From contig OX246690.1 in assembly GCA_945909635.1 (NCBI GenBank), positions 1,054,001-1,118,000 on the forward strand: a DNA stretch of 64,000 bases, in the 5' to 3' direction. The translations under genes were made by a program, and so were the position numbers. Positions 59,784-64,000 of the stretch are shown here, piece after piece. The notes under the pieces were generated by a model. That model was not told where the DNA came from, did not search any database, and worked only from the letters and a program-made list of their open reading frames with translations. This DNA is from Clostridioides difficile_A. Its GTDB lineage: Bacteria > Bacillota > Clostridia > Peptostreptococcales > Peptostreptococcaceae. Position 1 is the first letter of the stretch. The number at the start of each line of letters is the position of its first letter.

Positions 59784-59826
59784 AACCTGTAAGAGTAACT
59801 ATTCGTTATTCTTACAGGTTTTTATA
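59784..59826 (+). terminator. Terminator of the butyryl-CoA operon
   Basis: AACCTGTAAGAGTAAC at 59784-59799 pairs with GTTATTCTTACAGGTT at 59805-59820, followed by a T-rich stretch. Confidence 0.9.
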
Positions 59827-59847
59827 GTTAAAAATAATTATTATCTA

Positions 59848-59876
59848 TTAAACAAAAATAGTGTAAAATATATAAT
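59848..59876 (+). promoter_or_regulatory. Possible promoter of the RluA-type gene
   Basis: TTAAAC at 59848-59853 and TATAAT at 59871-59876 are 17 bases apart, 40 bases before the TTG start. Confidence 0.4.
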
Positions 59877-59915
59877 ATCATGATTTTGAAGATATAAAAG
59901 AAAGTAGGTAAAGGA

Positions 59916-60818
59916 TTGTTTAAAAAAGAAAATCAAAGATATAATATAATATCATATACAAATGAAGAAGAAATGACTTTAAAAGAAGTTTTATTGGACA
60001 AACTGAATTTCTCAGTTAGGTCATTATCAAAAATGAAGAGAGAAAAGAGTGTTCTAGTAAATGGTGTATATAAAAAACCAAGCATAAAAGTATATTGTGG
60101 TGATTTGATAGAGGTAAAAATAGAAGAAGAAAAAGCAAAATTCGAACCTCAAGATTTAAATTTGCAAATAATATATGATGACTTTGATATAATTATGGTA
60201 AATAAACCTCCATTTATGGTAGTTCATCCAACCAAAAGCCACTATGATAAAACAATAGCAAATGGTGTCAGTTACTATATAGATAATCAAAAGGAAAATG
60301 TAAAAATACGATTTGTAAATAGGTTAGATATGAATACATCAGGACTTGTCATAGTAGCTAAAAATGCTTATGCACATCACACTTTGTCTATAGCAATGAG
60401 TGAAAATAAGGTTAAAAAAACTTATATAACAGTAGTTGATGGAATTATAGAAGAAGATGAAGGAACTATAAATGAGCCGATTTATAGACAAACAGAGGAC
60501 TCTATAAAGAGAATAATAGATGAAAGAGGACAGGTATCTATTACTCATTATAAGGTGATAGAGAGATTAAAAAATGCAACTGTACTAGAAGTAAGTTTAG
60601 AAACTGGTAGAACACATCAAATAAGGGTTCATATGGCTCATATAGGACATGGAATAATAGGTGATGAGTTATATGGTTGTGTAGATGAAAATCTTATAGA
60701 TAGGCAAGCACTTCATGCTTATGAGTTGGAGTTTGAGCAACCAAGAACAAAAGAAAAATTGAAATTTAAAGCAGATATACCAAAGGATATGAAAGAGTTA
60801 ATATCGAAATTAAGATAA
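59916..60818 (+). CDS. RluA-family RNA pseudouridine synthase
   Basis: The 300-residue enzyme converts specific uridines in rRNA or tRNA to pseudouridine. An S4-like RNA-binding part occupies residues about 15-75 (KLNFSVRSLSKMKREKSVLVNG). The catalytic motif RFVNRLDMNTSGLVIVAKN contains the essential aspartate, and LETGRTHQIRVHMAHIGHGIIGDELYG closes the active site. The start is TTG 59916 with AGGTAAAGGA ahead. The RNA target cannot be told from the sequence. Confidence 0.9.
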   Translation: MFKKENQRYNIISYTNEEEMTLKEVLLDKLNFSVRSLSKMKREKSVLVNGVYKKPSIKVYCGDLIEVKIEEEKAKFEPQDLNLQIIYDDFDIIMVNKPPFMVVHPTKSHYDKTIANGVSYYIDNQKENVKIRFVNRLDMNTSGLVIVAKNAYAHHTLSIAMSENKVKKTYITVVDGIIEEDEGTINEPIYRQTEDSIKRIIDERGQVSITHYKVIERLKNATVLEVSLETGRTHQIRVHMAHIGHGIIGDELYGCVDENLIDRQALHAYELEFEQPRTKEKLKFKADIPKDMKELISKLR

Positions 60819-60831
60819 TGGGGTGATATAT

Positions 60832-61836
60832 ATGATAATACATAAATTTATAATACATGTTTTGGATAAAAATAGTGATGTTCCAATATTAAATGATTTT
60901 GAAGGCAAGGTTAATCAAGAAGTGGATGGATTTTTTCAAAAAGCTATAAAGAGAATTGCGAAAGATGAGGATTTAAGAAAAGGTATTTTTAAAGATTATA
61001 ATGATAATTTAATTAAGAATTGTTGTGAGCAAATAATATATGATGAAAGTTCTTTTTTAAAAAACTCTAAAGAAATTGCATCTTACTTGTTTGATGTTAT
61101 GAAAATCAATGCTGCATTAGAATCTTGTGATTTGGCAATTTGTTTATATACTATTAAAGATGAAAAGAGTGTAGCTATATTAAAATTAGATTATAAAAAA
61201 TTGTATACTCATTCAATTGAATTTGTAGATGATAAATTCAATATTCAAATGGTTTCAAATGAAATTGGTATTCCAGAGACTCTAAGACAAAAACAAGGAG
61301 CTTTAATTAGTTTAAGTGGAATGAATGATGAGTTTCATCTAAGACTTTTAGATAAAGATGCAGAAAAAGAAGGGTCAGAATCAAAGTTTGTTACAGAATT
61401 TTTAAATGCTAAAAAAATTGATGACGATAAGTATAAAACAAAAGTGTTTAAAAACACAGCTGAAAATTGGATAACGAATGCCCTTAGTAATGATATAAAA
61501 CAAGCAGAGGATGTAAGAAGTATATTAAACTATACATTGAAGGAAAAACATGAGGTTGATATAAATGACTTTGTTGATAATTCAATTAAAGATGATGAGC
61601 TAAAGGATAGCTTCAAAGAACATATGGAGGAAAAAGGTCTTGATGAAGGTTTTAGTATAGATAAGAAATGGGTTGAGAAAAAGCTTAAAAAAAGAAGTAT
61701 AAAAACAGATAATGGGTTTGATATAAAAGGAAATTTAACTGATTTTGAAGACCCAATGAAATATACTGTAAAACAAAATCAAGATGGAACCATAGATATA
61801 GTAATAAAGAATGTAACATTTTATGAAGAAAAGTAA
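60832..61836 (+). CDS. NdpA/YejK-type nucleoid-associated protein
   Basis: The 334-residue protein matches the 37-kDa nucleoid-associated family: MIIHKFIIHVLD at the start, ALESCDLAICLYTIKDEKSVAILKLDYKK near residues 98-126 and the acidic C-terminal half. Its role in clostridia is not known. GGGGTGA at 60820-60826 is five bases before ATG 60832; GTG 60823 is in frame but overlaps that site. It lies close after the pseudouridine synthase gene and is probably cotranscribed. Confidence 0.83.
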   Translation: MIIHKFIIHVLDKNSDVPILNDFEGKVNQEVDGFFQKAIKRIAKDEDLRKGIFKDYNDNLIKNCCEQIIYDESSFLKNSKEIASYLFDVMKINAALESCDLAICLYTIKDEKSVAILKLDYKKLYTHSIEFVDDKFNIQMVSNEIGIPETLRQKQGALISLSGMNDEFHLRLLDKDAEKEGSESKFVTEFLNAKKIDDDKYKTKVFKNTAENWITNALSNDIKQAEDVRSILNYTLKEKHEVDINDFVDNSIKDDELKDSFKEHMEEKGLDEGFSIDKKWVEKKLKKRSIKTDNGFDIKGNLTDFEDPMKYTVKQNQDGTIDIVIKNVTFYEEK

Positions 61837-61899
61837 CTTTAATTTGAGTAATTTATATATGAAAATTGAATATCTTCTATAATTGTAAATAAACGTAAT

Positions 61900-61957
61900 A
61901 TAGTCTGTGTAAACTTCGATATAAATTATTATATAGAAGTTTACACAGACTATTTAT
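61900..61957 (+). terminator. Bidirectional terminator between the ndpA-type gene and acpP
   Basis: ATAGTCTGTGTAAACTTC pairs perfectly with GAAGTTTACACAGACTAT across a short A/T loop. It is followed by T-rich sequence on the + strand and A/T-rich sequence on the other strand, suiting both convergent genes. Confidence 0.8.
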
Positions 61958-61976
61958 ATTTGTAGACAAAACAATA

Positions 61977-62204
61977 TTATTTGTTTTCTTCGATATATTT
62001 ACATATATCACCGATACATTTAAAATTCTCAGCTTCTTCGTCTGGTATTTCTATTCCAAATTCGTCTTCAAGGGCCATTATAATTTCAACAGCATCTAGT
62101 GAATCAGCTTCTAAGTCATCCATTAAAGACGCTTCCATAGTTATCTCATCTAAATTGTCTACCCCTAATTGTTCTGCTATTATTTCTTTTATTTTTTCAA
62201 ACAT
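61977..62204 (-). CDS. acpP: Acyl carrier protein
   Basis: The 75-residue acidic protein carries growing fatty acyl chains on a phosphopantetheine arm attached to S35 in the motif EADSLD. The rest (MFEKIKEIIAEQLGV and MALEDEFGIEIPDEEAE) is textbook ACP. AGGAGGC precedes ATG 62204 on this strand. It is not next to fab genes, so it may be a second copy or a separately placed housekeeping gene. Confidence 0.95.
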   Translation of the reverse strand: MFEKIKEIIAEQLGVDNLDEITMEASLMDDLEADSLDAVEIIMALEDEFGIEIPDEEAENFKCIGDICKYIEENK

Positions 62205-62243
62205 TTTAAGCCTCCTAAAGCAGTTTTAATTAATTTTAATGTT

Positions 62244-62272
62244 AGTTTAATATAATATCGAGAATTTTTCAA
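62244..62272 (-). promoter_or_regulatory. Possible acpP promoter
   Basis: On the minus strand TTGAAA (62272-62267) and TAAACT (62249-62244) are 17 bases apart, about 40 bases before the start. Confidence 0.4.
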
Positions 62273-62375
62273 TATGGAATCCATAAAAAATAATAAAATT
62301 TTATAAAGGTAGTAATAAAGTATTATTTGATGAATAAACTTTATTGATAACAAATATAACTTAGGAGGAAATGCT

Positions 62376-62801
62376 ATGAAATATGTAGGACTATTACTAG
62401 CATCAGTAGGAATGTTTTTACTTATAGCAGTAAATTTTTATTATAATTCAATAACTTTAGATATGCAACGTATAGAGGATTATGTAATGGAAACCAATTT
62501 AATCCTTGAAGATGTAGCTGAAAAAGAAAGCTATGTATCTAATGAAAAAGAAGATTACATATCAAGATTAATGCATGTGAAGAAAGGGATAGAAAGTTCA
62601 AAAACATCCTTCTTGATAGAAAGATATAAAGAGTACAAAGTAAAATCAATAGAAAGTTTAATTTATACTATATCAGAAGAAAAAAAAGACTATCTAGATG
62701 AAGTTGATAGATACAATAAACTGGGCGAAAAAGAAATAAATAAACTAATCAATAAAAACTTTTTAGAAGTAACTTATCTGTCTATTACTACATATATTTA
62801 A
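62376..62801 (+). CDS. Membrane-anchored coiled hypothetical protein
   Basis: I do not recognise a family. The 141-residue protein has one N-terminal helix (about 4-22) and then a highly charged, mostly helical segment rich in K and E. TTAGGAGGAAA lies before ATG 62376. It is 47 bases from the first small cysteine-rich gene; a short GAGAC/GTCTC hairpin (62805-62826) lies in that gap. It could share an operon and perhaps a spore-related role with the cluster downstream, but this is context only. Confidence 0.55.
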   Translation: MKYVGLLLASVGMFLLIAVNFYYNSITLDMQRIEDYVMETNLILEDVAEKESYVSNEKEDYISRLMHVKKGIESSKTSFLIERYKEYKVKSIESLIYTISEEKKDYLDEVDRYNKLGEKEINKLINKNFLEVTYLSITTYI

Positions 62802-62848
62802 TTAAAGAGACAGAACTTAGTCTCTTAATGATTCAAGGAGGATTAGTT

Positions 62849-63055
62849 ATGACAAAATTAGAAGACAATATGGAACGTTTCTTTGGAGGATGCGAAGGTT
62901 TTTTTAGTAATAAAATGTTGATAATAATAGTTGTAGTATTCTTATTATTATGTACAGACATTTTAGAAGACTTATTATGCGATGACAATATATGGATATG
63001 GGTTATACTAATAGTATTGTTGTTATTTAACTTCGATGATGGTTGTTGTTGCTAA
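62849..63055 (+). CDS. Small cysteine-rich hydrophobic protein 1
   Basis: The 68-residue protein begins MTKLEDNMERFFGGCEGFF, then has two hydrophobic segments (LIIIVVVFLLLCTDI and IWIWVILIVLLLF) separated by an acidic hinge, and ends FDDGCCC. AAGGAGGAT sits four bases before ATG 62849. Its layout (FFGG near the start, two hydrophobic stretches, cysteine end) is shared with the two small genes downstream. The cluster resembles clostridial small spore-coat-associated proteins, but I cannot name a function. A terminator follows. Confidence 0.7.
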   Translation: MTKLEDNMERFFGGCEGFFSNKMLIIIVVVFLLLCTDILEDLLCDDNIWIWVILIVLLLFNFDDGCCC

Positions 63056-63074
63056 AAAATATTGATTATTAAAT

Positions 63075-63118
63075 AGGCAAAGCCAGTAACTTATACAAGT
63101 TGTGGTTTTGCCTTTTTT
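63075..63118 (+). terminator. Terminator after small cysteine-rich gene 1
   Basis: AGGCAAAGCCAGTAACTT pairs with AAGTTGTGGTTTTGCCT, followed by TTTTT. Confidence 0.85.
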
Positions 63119-63216
63119 AGTTTAGATTATAAGATGAATGTACAAACCTTACTTTTTTAGGATGAGAAAAAATTAAAAAAATAATGAAAATACATTAGCA
63201 AAATGGAAACCAAATG

Positions 63217-63225
63217 CATAGTATA
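63217..63225 (+). promoter_or_regulatory. Sigma-K/sigma-E-like -10 element, CATAGTATA
   Basis: CATAGTATA fits the sporulation sigma-K -10 consensus CATANNNTA, about 50 bases before the start of small gene 2. I do not find a matching -35 (AC) at the ideal 16-17 base distance, so this is a weak call. Confidence 0.3.
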
Positions 63226-63273
63226 TGTTAGGAGCGAAAAGCTCAACAAAATATCAACAGGAGGTAACGTGGA

Positions 63274-63453
63274 ATGTTAGATAGATTCTTTGGAGAAGAA
63301 GGATGTTTTGGTGGAGGAGGATGGTGGATAATAGTACTATTCTTCCTATTCTTAGCTTTTGGAGAAAGCTGGGCAGAATTTGACATAATGGCATGGATAC
63401 CATTCCTAATAGTTTTATTAATACTTTGCTGCTGTGGTGGATGCTTAGAGTAA
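63274..63453 (+). CDS. Small cysteine-rich hydrophobic protein 2 (59 residues)
   Basis: This short gene runs from ATG 63274, with AGGAGGT eight bases ahead, to TAA 63451-63453. The protein begins MLDRFFGEEGCFGGGGWW, has hydrophobic segments IIVLFFLFLAF and IPFLIVLLIL, and ends CCCGGCLE. Its first 29 codons are almost identical, at the DNA level, to those of the next gene, showing recent duplication. It is easily missed because of its size. Function is unknown; the glycine/tryptophan/cysteine content suggests a membrane- or coat-associated, cross-linking role. Confidence 0.75.
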   Translation: MLDRFFGEEGCFGGGGWWIIVLFFLFLAFGESWAEFDIMAWIPFLIVLLILCCCGGCLE

Positions 63454-63487
63454 AGATAGTAGTTACTAAAAAAAGGAGGGCTTTGTT

Positions 63488-63694
63488 ATGTTAGATAGAT
63501 TTTTTGGAGAAGAAGGATGCTTTGGTGGAGGAGGATGGTGGATAATAGTACTATTCTTCCTATTCTTAGCTTTTGAAGATTGCTGGAGAGATATTGACAT
63601 AATGTCATGGATACCTTTCTTAATACTATTATTAATAACTTGTTCATGTGGTGGATTCTTTGATGGTGATGGAGGCTGTGGCTGCGGTTGCTAA
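63488..63694 (+). CDS. Small cysteine-rich hydrophobic protein 3
   Basis: The 68-residue paralogue of the previous gene shares its first 29 residues and then diverges (EDCWRDIDIMSWIPF). It ends in a longer tail, CSCGGFFDGDGGCGCGC, with alternating glycine and cysteine. AAAAAGGAGGGC precedes ATG 63488. It lies 34 bases after gene 2 and is followed by a strong terminator, so genes 2 and 3 form a two-gene transcript. Confidence 0.75.
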   Translation: MLDRFFGEEGCFGGGGWWIIVLFFLFLAFEDCWRDIDIMSWIPFLILLLITCSCGGFFDGDGGCGCGC

Positions 63695-63715
63695 TACTAA
63701 TATCATTAAAGTGGA

Positions 63716-63747
63716 AAAATGCTGGTATAAAATACCAGCATTTTTTT
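63716..63747 (+). terminator. Terminator after small cysteine-rich gene 3
   Basis: AATGCTGGTAT at 63719-63729 and ATACCAGCATT at 63732-63742 form a tight perfect stem followed by a T-run. Confidence 0.92.
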
Positions 63748-63946
63748 ATTTTGTTTTTTAATATGATTTAAATTAATAATGAATATTATTAAATTTGTTG
63801 AATATAGGGTATAATATAAAATATAATGTATTTAAATGTACTTGCTTTTATGGTAAAATAAAAACTTATATAAATATAGTTAAAATAGGAACCTTCATAA
63901 ATTTGGTTCAGTTTTAGATAAATTTAGTAAAATAAGGAGGATGAAG

Positions 63947-64000
63947 ATGAAAGGCAATATAACGATAAAAGATGTTGCTAAACAAGCAGGCGTGTCAATA
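63947..64000 (+). CDS. LacI-family transcriptional regulator, N-terminal start (partial)
   Basis: Only 18 codons are inside the window, but ITIKDVAKQAGVSI is the classic first helix and turn of the LacI/GalR DNA-binding domain. AAGGAGGATG lies seven bases before ATG 63947; ATG 63941 is also in frame but too close to that site. The 200 bases before it hold only A+T-rich leader. Confidence 0.85.
   Translation, partial: MKGNITIKDVAKQAGVSI

Noticed and set aside
62805..62826. GAGAC/GTCTC hairpin as a terminator
   Set aside because: The stem is only seven base pairs and no T-run follows; read-through to the next gene is likely.

Overview
The window reads as a chromosomal segment of Clostridioides difficile or a very close Peptostreptococcaceae relative. 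The evidence is the very A+T-rich sequence with a clostridial rRNA operon, three cell-wall proteins built from CWB2 modules (two with an amidase domain, matching Cwp16/Cwp17, and one without an effector domain, matching Cwp18), and a bcd-etfB-etfA-crt-hbd-thlA butyryl-CoA operon. Almost all genes lie on the + strand; the exceptions are yfcE-nadK and acpP. I see no prophage, insertion sequence or CRISPR array.

Region by region. 1-2000: the end of an amino-acid ABC importer (binding-protein tail and permease) and a YczE-type membrane protein. 2150-6540: a polyamine uptake operon headed by an XRE-cupin regulator with an operator-like palindrome in front, then potA, potB, potC and potD; potC appears to start at an ATT codon. 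6750-16150: a surface-polysaccharide locus. It contains a membrane protein with a degenerate GGDEF domain that keeps a c-di-GMP inhibitory-site motif, a DUF2334 deacetylase-like protein, a processive family 2 glycosyltransferase, a BcsB-like protein, a GH113-like protein, a UDP-GlcNAc 2-epimerase and a membrane-anchored glucosaminidase. 16235-21310: a complete rRNA operon (16S-23S-tRNA-Gly-5S). 21370-26220: the tandemly duplicated cwp16 and cwp17, each with its own promoter and terminator.

26240-43440 is a long, tightly packed DNA-repair gene run. The last four genes are classical addB-addA-sbcD-sbcC. The three before them form a second helicase-nuclease set: an AddB-like protein without Walker A, a UvrD-type helicase without a nuclease domain, and a stand-alone PD-(D/E)XK nuclease with an iron-sulfur-type cysteine set. 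Taken together they look like an AddAB enzyme cut into pieces, and I consider this the most interesting system here.

43570-53075 holds mixed housekeeping and membrane genes: a CNNM/CorC-type protein, an AI-2E-family permease, pepT, cwp18, yfcE and nadK (- strand), a small ABC exporter and a YbaK-type deacylase. After a 640-base non-coding leader with a Rex-like site comes the six-gene butyryl-CoA operon (53717-59738), which turns acetyl-CoA into butyryl-CoA and reoxidises NADH. The window ends with an RluA-type pseudouridine synthase, an NdpA-type nucleoid protein, acpP, a cluster of very small cysteine-rich hydrophobic proteins that may be sporulation-related, and the first codons of a LacI-family regulator.

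Gene names and the organism come from recalled family knowledge and the residues visible in the translations; no database search was possible.
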